This document shows positions 29,096 to 36,717 of a DNA stretch of 64,000 nt, piece after piece. Source of the DNA: Desulfotignum sp032250905. Lineage in GTDB: Bacteria; Desulfobacterota; Desulfobacteria; Desulfobacterales; Desulfobacteraceae. The position numbers and the translations under genes were made by a program. Under the pieces are notes generated by a model. The model made no database searches. It was not told where the DNA came from and saw only the letters and a program-made list of their open reading frames with translations. The stretch covers positions 1-64,000 of the forward strand of contig JAVVEQ010000007.1 in assembly GCA_032250905.1 (NCBI GenBank). Reading direction: 5' to 3'. The stretch's first letter is position 1. Each line of letters begins with the position of its first letter.

Positions 29096-29977
29096 ATGAT
29101 GGTTTCGATTCGGGACAGTCTTGGCCTGTCGAGCCCGGGTGTGATCAGCCTCATCGGCGCCGGCGGTAAAACCAGCCTGATGTTCGGCCTGGCCCGGGAA
29201 CTGGCAGCATCGGGTCATACTGTTTTGTCCACCACCACCACGAATCTGTTCTTTCCGACCAAAAATCAGTCACCGGTTACCCTGCTGGCAAAAACTGCCC
29301 CCGATTTCCTGGCCCTTGCAGCAACGGCTTTAAAGGACCATTGCCATGTTTCAGCAGGCACCCGCCATGTGCCCGGTACCGGTAAGATCAAGGGGTTTTC
29401 CGCTTCCGGCATCGATGAGATATGGCATGCCGGGATGTTTGACTGGATCATTGTGGAAGCGGACGGTTCCCGGCAGCTGCCCATCAAGGCCAGTGACACC
29501 CATGAACCGGTGATTCCCTCCACCACCACCGCCATTGTCCATGTCACCGGCCTGGACGCGGTGAACACCCCGGTGGATGACACCCATGTGCACCGGTCCG
29601 CCATCTTTTGTGCCAACACCGGCCTGGCGCCGGGAAGCCGGGTGGACGTGCATGCCATGGCGGTATCTTGTGTGCTGGAAATCCGGAAAGCCAGTGCCCT
29701 GGCCGGATCTGATCCGGTCACCGTGATCTGGCTCAACAAGGCGGATGATCCGTTGCGGATGGCGGCGGGCCAGGCTGTGGCGGCCCGGCTAAAGACCCAT
29801 CAAAAGGAGATTGACACCCACCTGGCCCTGCTGCACCCTCAGACCCGTCACTACCAGAACCGGTCCCATCTTCATGCCCAATTCCTTTTTCCGGGACGGC
29901 AGGCCCCATGCCCCGGCCGGGTGGTGATTGCCAGCCTCATCCATGCCGATCCGGTCAGGGAGGTGGTTATCCTGTGA
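29096..29977 (+). CDS. yqeC: YqeC-family putative selenium-dependent hydroxylase accessory protein
   Basis: The 293-aa protein has a P-loop-like start (GVISLIGAGGKTSLMFGLARELA), STTTTNLFFPT, DWIIVEADGSRQLPIKA and TVIWLNKADDP, as in the YqeC family. YqeC genes co-occur with selenium-dependent molybdenum hydroxylase clusters and are thought to help mature their cofactor. It overlaps the next gene, a MocA-like cytidylyltransferase, by 4 nt (GTGA). The matching hydroxylase is not in this window. Confidence 0.85.
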   Translation: MMVSIRDSLGLSSPGVISLIGAGGKTSLMFGLARELAASGHTVLSTTTTNLFFPTKNQSPVTLLAKTAPDFLALAATALKDHCHVSAGTRHVPGTGKIKGFSASGIDEIWHAGMFDWIIVEADGSRQLPIKASDTHEPVIPSTTTAIVHVTGLDAVNTPVDDTHVHRSAIFCANTGLAPGSRVDVHAMAVSCVLEIRKASALAGSDPVTVIWLNKADDPLRMAAGQAVAARLKTHQKEIDTHLALLHPQTRHYQNRSHLHAQFLFPGRQAPCPGRVVIASLIHADPVREVVIL

Positions 29978-30675
29978 CCGCTGACAGCTCAGTCCGGCGT
30001 CAGAAAAAAGTCGCCGGCATCATCCTGGCGGCCGGATGTGGATCCCGCATGGGAAAAGCCAAGCAGCTGCTGCCCTTTGGCCATACCACCCTGCTGGGCC
30101 GGGTGGTCACCACAGCCAGGGCCGCCGGACTGGATGCGATCCTGCTGGTTCTGGGTTTCGAGGCCGAACAGATTCGCCATGCCCTGGGCCTGACCTGCCC
30201 GAACCAGACCCATCCGAACCAGACCCATCCGAACCAGACCTGTCCGAACCAGACCTGTCCGGGCAGGATCGCCATTCAGGTGATCGACAACCCGGACTGG
30301 CAAAAAGGCCAGTCCTTTTCCGTGGCCGCCGGTCTCAGTGCCCTGCCGCCGGACATGGACGGGGTGCTGTTCCTGCTGGGGGACCAGCCCCTGGTCACGG
30401 CCCGGACCCTCCATCAACTGGTATCTGCATTCCAGATCACTGATTACTGGATTCTGGCCCCCTGTTTCAAAGGCCGGCGCGGCAACCCCGTGCTGGTGGC
30501 ATCCCCGTTGTTTGACCGGCTCAGACATCCGGTCGGGGATGCCGGTGCCCGGGTGCTCTTCGAGGAATTCAGGTGCCGGATGCACTGCCTGGAGGTGGAT
30601 GATCCCGGTATTCTCAGAGATGTGGATACACCGGAAGATTACGCTGACCTTGTCCGGGAACGGAAAGGCGGATAA
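29974..30675 (+). CDS. MocA/MobA-like molybdopterin nucleotidyltransferase
   Basis: A 233-aa nucleotidyltransferase with the N-terminal signature GIILAAGCGSRMGKAKQLLPFG, LFLLGDQPLVTARTLHQLV, GRRGNPVLVA and DVDTPEDYADLV. This family attaches CMP or GMP to molybdopterin. The GTG at 29974 overlaps the yqeC stop; an ATG at 29908 would lie entirely inside yqeC. A four-unit 15-bp tandem repeat inserts a Pro-Asn-Gln-Thr-rich loop at residues about 75-95, between LGFEAEQIRHALGL and RIAIQVIDNPDW. With YqeC it suggests maturation of a selenium/molybdenum hydroxylase. Confidence 0.87.
   Translation: MTADSSVRRQKKVAGIILAAGCGSRMGKAKQLLPFGHTTLLGRVVTTARAAGLDAILLVLGFEAEQIRHALGLTCPNQTHPNQTHPNQTCPNQTCPGRIAIQVIDNPDWQKGQSFSVAAGLSALPPDMDGVLFLLGDQPLVTARTLHQLVSAFQITDYWILAPCFKGRRGNPVLVASPLFDRLRHPVGDAGARVLFEEFRCRMHCLEVDDPGILRDVDTPEDYADLVRERKGG
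30196..30255 (+). repeat. 15-bp tandem repeat (4 units) inside the MocA-like gene
   Basis: Four 15-base units of the form (C/T)(A/G)(T/C)CCGAACCAGACC lie at 30196-30210, 30211-30225, 30226-30240 and 30241-30255; the second and third are identical. A partial fifth begins at 30256. Fifteen bases keep the frame, so each unit adds five residues (x-P-N-Q-T). Confidence 0.9.
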
Positions 30676-30700
30676 ATCGGTTTCATCAAGGAGAAAGATT

Positions 30701-31234
30701 ATGATACGCTCTTTTAAAGGCAAAACCCCCCGCATCGCTCCATCCGCTTATGTGGACGATACGGCGGTGCTGATTGGAGATATCGAAATCGGTGAAGAAT
30801 CCAGTGTGTGGCCCGGCGCCGTCATCCGGGCGGACCTGGGAAAAATCACCATCGGACGAAAGACCATTGTGGAGGACAACTGCGTTATCCATGCCGGTGC
30901 ACCGAACGGCAGAGACGGAGATGTCTTCATCGGGGACAGGGTGGTCATCGGGCACGGGGCCGTTCTCAACTGCCGGTCCATCGGCAGCTACGTGCTCATC
31001 GGGATGAACGCCACCCTGCTCCATGAAGCCTGCATCGGTGATTACTGCCTCATCGGTGCTGCCGCCCTGGTGGGGGCCGGCAAAATCATTCCGGATTATT
31101 CCCTGGTGTTCGGCGCTCCCGGGCAGATCAAGGGCCGGCCGACTGAAGATCAGCTCTGGTGGGCCAAAAGCGCGTACGAAGAATACAAGCCGTTGATGGA
31201 TGAGTATAAAAAATTACAATCGATTCCGTCTTAA
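30701..31234 (+). CDS. Gamma-class carbonic anhydrase family protein
   Basis: The 177-aa protein is a left-handed beta-helix of hexapeptide repeats (GDIEIGEESSVWPGAVIRAD, IGRKTIVEDNCVIHAG, IGHGAVLNC) with metal-ligand histidines in VIHAG, VIGHGAVLN and TLLHEA, as in gamma-carbonic anhydrase/YrdA/PaaY proteins. They hydrate CO2 or have related acyl-transfer-like roles. AAGGAG at 30689 precedes the ATG. CO2 handling would suit an organism running CO2/formate-linked one-carbon chemistry, but activity cannot be judged from sequence. Confidence 0.9.
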   Translation: MIRSFKGKTPRIAPSAYVDDTAVLIGDIEIGEESSVWPGAVIRADLGKITIGRKTIVEDNCVIHAGAPNGRDGDVFIGDRVVIGHGAVLNCRSIGSYVLIGMNATLLHEACIGDYCLIGAAALVGAGKIIPDYSLVFGAPGQIKGRPTEDQLWWAKSAYEEYKPLMDEYKKLQSIPS

Positions 31235-31357
31235 CCGGTCCACCCAGACATCATATCCGGTCCTGCTGAAATTGAGCGAAAGCAGGTTCATGAACCCCGG
31301 CTCTTTTCCAGGCAGGATATGCTCCGTGGGGATGCAGGGCACAATCACGTTATTCAT
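31214..31357 (-). CDS. Possible small protein (47 aa)
   Basis: A 47-aa frame starts MNNVIVPCIPTEHILPGKE and ends VWVDRLRRNRL. Its ATG overlaps the stop of the 58-aa gene upstream (AATGAATAA), a common coupling arrangement. It overlaps the end of the carbonic-anhydrase gene by 21 nt. No family is recognised. Confidence 0.35.
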   Translation of the reverse strand: MNNVIVPCIPTEHILPGKEPGFMNLLSLNFSRTGYDVWVDRLRRNRL

Positions 31358-31526
31358 TGGTCAGATCAGCCAGCTGTTTCATCAGATCATCGTATTCATC
31401 TTCATACGCCAGAAGATCCATCATCACCGGCGGTTTGACCGAGTGGGCCGGCAACCGGGCCTTGGTTTCTCTGATCAGCACATCCAGTTCCGTCAGTCTT
31501 TTTTTGATTTCTTTTTCGGTTTTCAA
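31350..31526 (-). CDS. Small charged helical protein (58 aa)
   Basis: The frame reads KTEKEIKKRLTELDVLIRET through MMDLLAYEDEYDDLMKQLADL, a charged, helix-forming 58-residue sequence that looks like a real protein rather than an antisense shadow. The TTG at 31526 is chosen because AGGAGG (31543-31538) lies 11 nt upstream. It is unrecognised, and divergent from the histidine kinase gene. Confidence 0.5.
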   Translation of the reverse strand: MKTEKEIKKRLTELDVLIRETKARLPAHSVKPPVMMDLLAYEDEYDDLMKQLADLTNE

Positions 31527-31671
31527 GGGGTGCTGCGCCTCCTGTGTCTTCCCAATTGATATTGATACGAGTATACCATAAATCGGGCTGGAAATGTCGA
31601 TATTGACAAATGACCCCCTGGGCGATACTGTAAATTCTTCGAAATCCTTCAAAAAAACAAGGAGAACCGGT

Positions 31672-33489
31672 ATGACTAAGCACACCCCGCGGCTGCTGGA
31701 TGCCCTGGATGCATTTGAAGACGGTATATACATCGTGAATGAAAATTTTACAGTGGAGTATATGAACCGGTTCATGAAAAACCTGTTTGGAGACGGGGTG
31801 GGGGAAAAATGCCACAAGGTACTGCTCAATTATGAAAAACCCTGTGACTGGTGTAACTACAGGGAGATTTTCGAGAAAAACGAAACCCGCCATTCAGAAA
31901 TTTATCTGGAAACGGTGAAAAAAACTTTTCTCCTGTCTGAAATTCCGGTGACCAACCGGGACGGCACCCGATCCAAGCTGTCCATATACCGGGACATCAC
32001 CCGGCGCAAGGAGCAGGCGGCCCGGCTGAAATGGTCTGAAGAAAGTTATCAGCGCCTGTTCACCCATGCAGGATGCGGGGTGTTTATTTCCAGCAAACAG
32101 GGGCGGTTTCTGGATGTGAACCCGGCACTGCTCAGGATTCTGGGATATCAGGACAAGGATGAATTCCTGTCCCTGGATCTGGCCCGGGATGTGTATCTGA
32201 CACCCGACGACCGGGAAAGATATCAGCGGTTCATCGAGAAAAAAGGCCGGGTGGTGGATTACGAACTCCAATGGCGCCGCCGGGACGGGCATCTCATCGA
32301 CATCCTTCTGACCTCGCATGTCCGGTATGGCACCGATGGTGAAGTCCTGGGGTACGAAGGGATCGTGGTGGATGTAACCGAGCGCAAGAAAAGCGAAAAC
32401 AAAATCCGTGAGGCCCATGATTTTCTGGACAACATCATTTCCTGTTCTCCCAACGCCATCATGGCCATGGACATGTCCGGCCGGATCATTTTGTGGAACC
32501 GGGGGGCGGAAACTCTCTTCGGGCTGTCCGCCGATGAAGTGGTCGACCGGATGACGGTCCAGCAGATCTATTCCAGGGAAGTGGCTGCAGAAGTGACCCG
32601 GATGATGCGGGACACGGAATATGGCGGTGTGGGCCGGCTGGCGTCCTATCCCCTGACTTTTGAACGCCGGGACGGGGTGAAGGTGGAGGGCAATCTGTCC
32701 GCTTCGTTTCTTTATGATGAAGAAGGAAAAGAAACCACGACCGTGGCCCTGTTTGTGGATTTGAGGGAGCGCCTTAAAACTGAGCGGGAACTGGCCGAAG
32801 CCCGGCAGCACCTGCTCCAGTCGGAAAAACTGGCCGCCATGGGCCGGCTCACCTCCCAGATCGCCCATGAATTGAACAATCCTTTATTCGGGATCATGAA
32901 CACCCTGGAACTGCTGAAAACCGAAATTCCGCCTTCCAATAAGCGGCGCCGGCTTCTGGATATGTCGTTGTCCGAAACCGTCCGCCTGGCTGATATGCTC
33001 AAAAAAATGCTTTCCTTTTCCAAGCCGGATGAAACCGAGCGTGCCGAGCTGGACATCAACACCGTGATCGAGGAGCTTATGGTGTTCTACGACAAACGGT
33101 TCAGGGAAAACTCCATCAAGGTCATACTGGATCTGACACCGGACCCGGGCCGGATCATAGCCTCCCGGGATCAGCTTCGCCAGGTGTTCATCAATCTGTT
33201 TTCCAACGCCATGTATGCCATGCCCGAGGGCGGCACACTGACCCTTTCCACCCGGCCCAACGGAAACATGGTTTACATCATCGTGGAAGACACCGGCACC
33301 GGGATAAAGCCAGAGCACTTGGAAAAGGTGTTTGATTCCTTTTTTACCACCAAGACCGACAGTATCAAAGGAGTGGGTCTGGGCCTTTCGGTGTGTTATG
33401 GATTTGTCAAGGATCACGACGGTGATATCACCGTGGAATCCCGATACGGCCAGTGGACCCGGTTTACCATCAAACTGCCGCTGGCGTAA
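31672..33489 (+). CDS. Multi-PAS sensor histidine kinase
   Basis: The 605-aa cytoplasmic sensor has no membrane helix. Three PAS-like domains are visible: residues about 10-80 (AFEDGIYIVNENFTVEYMN, with a CDWCNY cysteine pair), 125-245 (LFTHAGCGVFISSKQGRFLDVNPALLRILGY) and 250-370 (NAIMAMDMSGRIILWNRGAETLFG). HisKA follows with the phospho-acceptor HELNNPLFGIMN, and the HATPase domain with FSNAMYAMPEGG, EDTGTGIKPEHLEKVFDSFFTTK and GLGLSVCYGF. ATG 31672 is preferred because AAGGAG is just upstream. TTGACA at 31603-31608 with GATACT at 31624-31629 is a possible promoter. The nearby HTH-receiver protein is the likely partner. Confidence 0.9.
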   Translation: MTKHTPRLLDALDAFEDGIYIVNENFTVEYMNRFMKNLFGDGVGEKCHKVLLNYEKPCDWCNYREIFEKNETRHSEIYLETVKKTFLLSEIPVTNRDGTRSKLSIYRDITRRKEQAARLKWSEESYQRLFTHAGCGVFISSKQGRFLDVNPALLRILGYQDKDEFLSLDLARDVYLTPDDRERYQRFIEKKGRVVDYELQWRRRDGHLIDILLTSHVRYGTDGEVLGYEGIVVDVTERKKSENKIREAHDFLDNIISCSPNAIMAMDMSGRIILWNRGAETLFGLSADEVVDRMTVQQIYSREVAAEVTRMMRDTEYGGVGRLASYPLTFERRDGVKVEGNLSASFLYDEEGKETTTVALFVDLRERLKTERELAEARQHLLQSEKLAAMGRLTSQIAHELNNPLFGIMNTLELLKTEIPPSNKRRRLLDMSLSETVRLADMLKKMLSFSKPDETERAELDINTVIEELMVFYDKRFRENSIKVILDLTPDPGRIIASRDQLRQVFINLFSNAMYAMPEGGTLTLSTRPNGNMVYIIVEDTGTGIKPEHLEKVFDSFFTTKTDSIKGVGLGLSVCYGFVKDHDGDITVESRYGQWTRFTIKLPLA

Positions 33490-33511
33490 AAGGCGCGGCT
33501 GAATGAGTTGA

Positions 33512-33749
33512 ACCACGAAGGATACGAAGGGCACGAAGAATTCTGGAATCAATGGCGTTATCCGGATTTTTCAGCCCTTCCTGATGTTGCATTTTTTCGC
33601 CTCCGGCTTAGTGCCGAATCAGCTTGACCCTTCTTTCTGATCTCCCCCGGATGTGTCGTTTGCAGTGTCCGTCTAATATAACAGACAGCCTGTGAAAACC
33701 TTGCCGGCTCCCTTTTTTTATACTTCGTGATCTTCGTGCCCTTCGTGGT
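33512..33749. repeat. 238-bp element bounded by 27-bp imperfect inverted repeats
   Basis: The left end ACCACGAAGGATACGAAGGG (continuing CACGAAG, 33512-33538) and the reverse complement of 33723-33749 match at 23 of 27 positions. Each arm is itself built from ACGAAG-type units about 9 bp apart. No open reading frame lies inside. It could be a non-autonomous mobile element or a dispersed intergenic repeat. It fills most of the 394-bp gap between the histidine kinase and the HTH-receiver gene. Confidence 0.6.
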
Positions 33750-33820
33750 AAAAAAACAAGTGTGCTTAGTAACAGGGAGATAGTATAGTTATTTTATTTA
33801 TTTTATTTATTATTTTTTTG

Positions 33821-33849
33821 TTGACAACATATATTTTTTATAATAATAG
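33821..33849 (+). promoter_or_regulatory. Possible promoter of the HTH-receiver gene
   Basis: TTGACA at 33821-33826 lies in a very AT-rich stretch. TAATAG at 33844-33849 is 17 bp away; TATAAT at 33839-33844 is a better -10 but only 12 bp away. The ribosome site AAAGGAGG is close upstream of 33884. Confidence 0.45.
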
Positions 33850-33883
33850 AAAAAACTATAACCATCAATGCAAAGGAGGCATT

Positions 33884-34456
33884 ATGGAAGACACATTGAC
33901 TGTATTCACGGCCAGCAAGTACTGCAATGTTTCGTCAAAAACCATTATCAACTGGGTGGAGGCCGGACATATCAAGGCGTACCGGACCGTGGGCGGCCAT
34001 CGCCGTATCAAGAAGCCCGACCTGGAAGCGTTTATGCGCAATCAGGGGATTCCCATCCCGGAAGAAAAAGAGGATGGCATCCGGAAAAAAATCCTTGTGG
34101 TGGATGACGACATGATCATTGTGGAGTCTATTGTCCAGGCCCTGGAGGAGGACGAGTTCGACTATGAGGTAATCTCGGCATCCGACGGGTTTGAGGCAGG
34201 GCTTCAGGTCAATCATTTCAAACCGGACCTGCTGATCCTGGATATCATGATGCCCGATATCAAAGGATATGAGGTCTGCAAGAAAATCAAGGACAGCGAG
34301 GAGACAAAACACACGAAAATCATTGTTTTGTCTGCGTATCTGGACGACGAAAAATTTGCCCGGATGAAGAAAAACGGTGCGGATGTCTGTTTTTCCAAGC
34401 CCTTGCCACTGCACCAGCTCAAGGAAGAAGTCGCAAAACTGCTTGAACTTAAATAA
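33884..34456 (+). CDS. Excisionase/MerR-type HTH fused to a receiver domain
   Basis: The 190-aa regulator has an unusual order. Residues 1-50 form a helix-turn-helix of the AlpA/BldC type (TASKYCNVSSKTIINWVEAG, GGHRRIKKPDLEAFM). Residues 68-185 are a response-regulator receiver: acidic pair VVDDDM, phospho-acceptor Asp in LLILDIMMPDIKGYEV, the Ser in IIVLSAYLD and the Lys in CFSKPLPLHQL. Classical regulators have the receiver first. The ATG at 33884 has AAAGGAGG upstream. It lies 14 bp before the metF-like gene of the second Hdr operon, so it may regulate or be co-transcribed with it. Confidence 0.85.
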   Translation: MEDTLTVFTASKYCNVSSKTIINWVEAGHIKAYRTVGGHRRIKKPDLEAFMRNQGIPIPEEKEDGIRKKILVVDDDMIIVESIVQALEEDEFDYEVISASDGFEAGLQVNHFKPDLLILDIMMPDIKGYEVCKKIKDSEETKHTKIIVLSAYLDDEKFARMKKNGADVCFSKPLPLHQLKEEVAKLLELK

Positions 34457-34470
34457 CAAGGAGGCAAACC

Positions 34471-35349
34471 ATGAATTTAAAAGAATCTTTGGAAAAAAAG
34501 AGATTTGTTGTGACCTCTGAAGTTCAGGCACCTCTTGGCGATGACGAACCTGAAGCACTGGTGCAGAGCCTGAGCAGGGTCCGGGGGCGGGTGGACGGCG
34601 TTTCCGTGTCCGATGTGGAACTCGAAGGCGTGGTGGGAGACAGCATCCGGACCTGTGACCTGCTGCTTAAAAACCGGTTCAACGCCATATACCAGACCAC
34701 CACCCGGGACAAGAACCGGTACCAGCTCCAGAAGGACCTGACCTCTGCCCATGAGGTGGGCGTGGACAATCTGCTGGTGTTCACCGAGGACTACCGCATC
34801 TCCGGGGACAGTCTCCAGGAATCCATGTTTTTTCATGTGGATTCTGGCAAACTGGCATCGGTCCTGGATCATTTGCGCCAGGGGGTCACCATTGAAGGCA
34901 ATGAACTGGGTAAAAATCTGGAGTTTACCCTGGGGTCGGGCGTGGAAACCCCGTGGGGCAGCCAGATGCCCAAGCGGGGCATGGAGGAGATGGAGGACAT
35001 GCTCAATGTGGGGACCGGCTATTTTCTCACCACCCCGATTTTTGACGTGGATCAGTTTGAAAAGTTCATGAAGCAGGTGGCCCCGTTCCGGGTGCCGGTG
35101 ATCGCCGAAGTGATGATCCTGCGTACTGCGGGTATGGGCAAGTTTCTGAACCGTCATTTCAAGTCCGGCCTGGTTCCGGAATGGGTGATCCAGAAGCTGC
35201 TCAATGCACCGGACAGGACAAAGGCCAGTATCGAACTGTTTGCGGATACGGTCAAAAGCCTCAAGGATATCTGTCAGGGGGTGCACATTATCACCATCGG
35301 CGGGGAAGACAAGCTGGCGCAATACCTGAACGCAGCCAAACTCAGGTGA
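34471..35349 (+). CDS. MetF-like methylenetetrahydrofolate reductase family protein
   Basis: The 292-aa protein has the MetF barrel pattern but is clearly divergent from metF1 and metF2: FVVTSEVQAPLGDDEPEALV (with the conserved Glu), GVSVSDVELEGVVGDS, IYQTTTRDKNRYQLQKDL, NLLVFTEDYR, and YFLTTPIFDVDQFEKFM. The NMTDNQTA and SGDHQS motifs of the canonical proteins are missing. AAGGAGG lies upstream of the ATG. It heads the hdrCB-hdrA2-mvhD2-metV2-metF2 operon, so a second methylene-carrier or a paralogous role in the same complex is inferred. Confidence 0.8.
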   Translation: MNLKESLEKKRFVVTSEVQAPLGDDEPEALVQSLSRVRGRVDGVSVSDVELEGVVGDSIRTCDLLLKNRFNAIYQTTTRDKNRYQLQKDLTSAHEVGVDNLLVFTEDYRISGDSLQESMFFHVDSGKLASVLDHLRQGVTIEGNELGKNLEFTLGSGVETPWGSQMPKRGMEEMEDMLNVGTGYFLTTPIFDVDQFEKFMKQVAPFRVPVIAEVMILRTAGMGKFLNRHFKSGLVPEWVIQKLLNAPDRTKASIELFADTVKSLKDICQGVHIITIGGEDKLAQYLNAAKLR

Positions 35350-35397
35350 ACCATGATCAGATGACATACGTCACAATTATATACAGGGGGGCGCACC

Positions 35398-36684
35398 ATG
35401 GCAGAGGCAATCAAGATCGACACCCTTGATAGTGAACTCAAGGAAGCGGTGCTGGACAAGGTGCCGGATGCAAACTTTGATCTGTGCCTGACCTGCGGCA
35501 CCTGCACAGGCGGGTGCCCGGCATCGGAGCAGTTCGGCATGGATCCCAGAAAACTGATCCGCATGCTCAATTTCGGCATGGATGAAGAGATTCTCAAATC
35601 GGACTGGAAATGGGTGTGCAGCATGTGCGGCCGGTGCCAGCTGGCATGTCCCATGAACATCAATATTCCCAAACTGATTTACAACATCCGGGCAAAGATG
35701 GCCAGGGAAAAGCGGCCCAAGGGTATTCTGGGATCCTGTGACCAGCATATCCGCACCGGATCGGCCATGGGGGCAGCCAAAGAGGATTTTGAGTTCACGG
35801 TCCTGGATGTGGCCGAGGAGATCCGGGAAGGCCATCCCGGATTTGAAGATCTGGAAGTGACTGTGGATCGGGTTGGGGCCCAGATGGTGCTCAACCAGAA
35901 TTCCCGGGAGCCGGTCACCGAGCCCGAGGAGATGGGACCTTTGTGGAAGATCCTGCACCTGGTTGGGGCGGACTGGACCTATCCGTCCGTCATGTGGGCC
36001 GGAGAAAACTACTGCATGTTCCTGGCCGATGACGAGGGGTGGCGCTATATCATCGAGGAGTTTGTCCTGCATGTGGACAACAATCTCAAAAGTCCAATGG
36101 TGGTCAATACCGAGTGAGGCCACTCATACTTTGCAATCCTGGAAGGATTGCGCAAATACAAGATTCCCCACAAGTTCCAGCTCACGACCATTATCGAGCT
36201 GTATGCCCAGTGGATCCGGGAAGGCAAACTCAAGGTCAATGCCGACTGGAACAGAGATATCAAAGCCAGATTTACCGTGCAGGATCCCTGCAATATCGCG
36301 AGGAAAAGCGGATCCAACAAGATCGTGGATGATCTGCGCTTTGTGGTGAAAACCGTGGTGGGCGAGGAAAATTTCATCGATACCGTGCCCAGCCGCATGA
36401 ACAATTTCTGCTGCGGCGGCGGGGGCGGGGCTCTGCAGGCCGGTTTTCCGGATCAGCGGCGGGCCTATGGCAAAATTAAATACAACCAGATCATGGCCAC
36501 GGGTGCTGACTACGTCATCGCCCCCTGCCACAATTGCCACGGCCAGATCGAAGATATCGGCCACCACTACGGCGGCAATTATCACGTGGTCCATCTGTGG
36601 ACCATCATCTGCCTGGCCCTCGGGGTTCTGGCGGACACCGAACGCGCCTATCTCGGCCCGGACCTGGCCGAAGTGGGACTTTGA
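35398..36684 (+). CDS. Selenocysteine-containing fused HdrC/HdrB-type (HdrD-like) Fe-S protein
   Basis: A 428-aa protein that reads through TGA 36115-36117 (residue 240) in VVNTE-U-GHSYFAI. The equivalent place in HdrB/HdrD/DsrK-type CCG proteins has a cluster-binding Cys (TECGHS-like), so selenocysteine is proposed. The HdrC-like N-part has two [4Fe-4S] motifs: C30, C33, C36, C40 (CLTCGTCTGGC) and C74, C77, C80, C84 (CSMCGRCQLAC). The C-part carries a full CCG set: C298, C338-C339 (FCCGGGGGALQAG), C377 and C380 (PCHNCHGQ). Both halves are in frame and collinear. It is encoded just before hdrA2 and is the only HdrBC-type partner in the window. Confidence 0.9.
36133..36151 (+). promoter_or_regulatory. 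Putative bSECIS hairpin of hdrCB
   Basis: GCAATCC (36133-36139) pairs perfectly with GGATTGC (36145-36151) around TGGAA. It starts 15 nt after the TGA, the clearest of the six hairpins. Confidence 0.7.
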
Positions 36685-36717
36685 TCCCAAGTGGGACTAA
36701 ATGCAAGGAGGGATGAC

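Noticed and set aside
30196..30255. CRISPR-like repeats
   Set aside because: The units are contiguous 15-mers without spacers, inside a coding frame; this is a tandem repeat.
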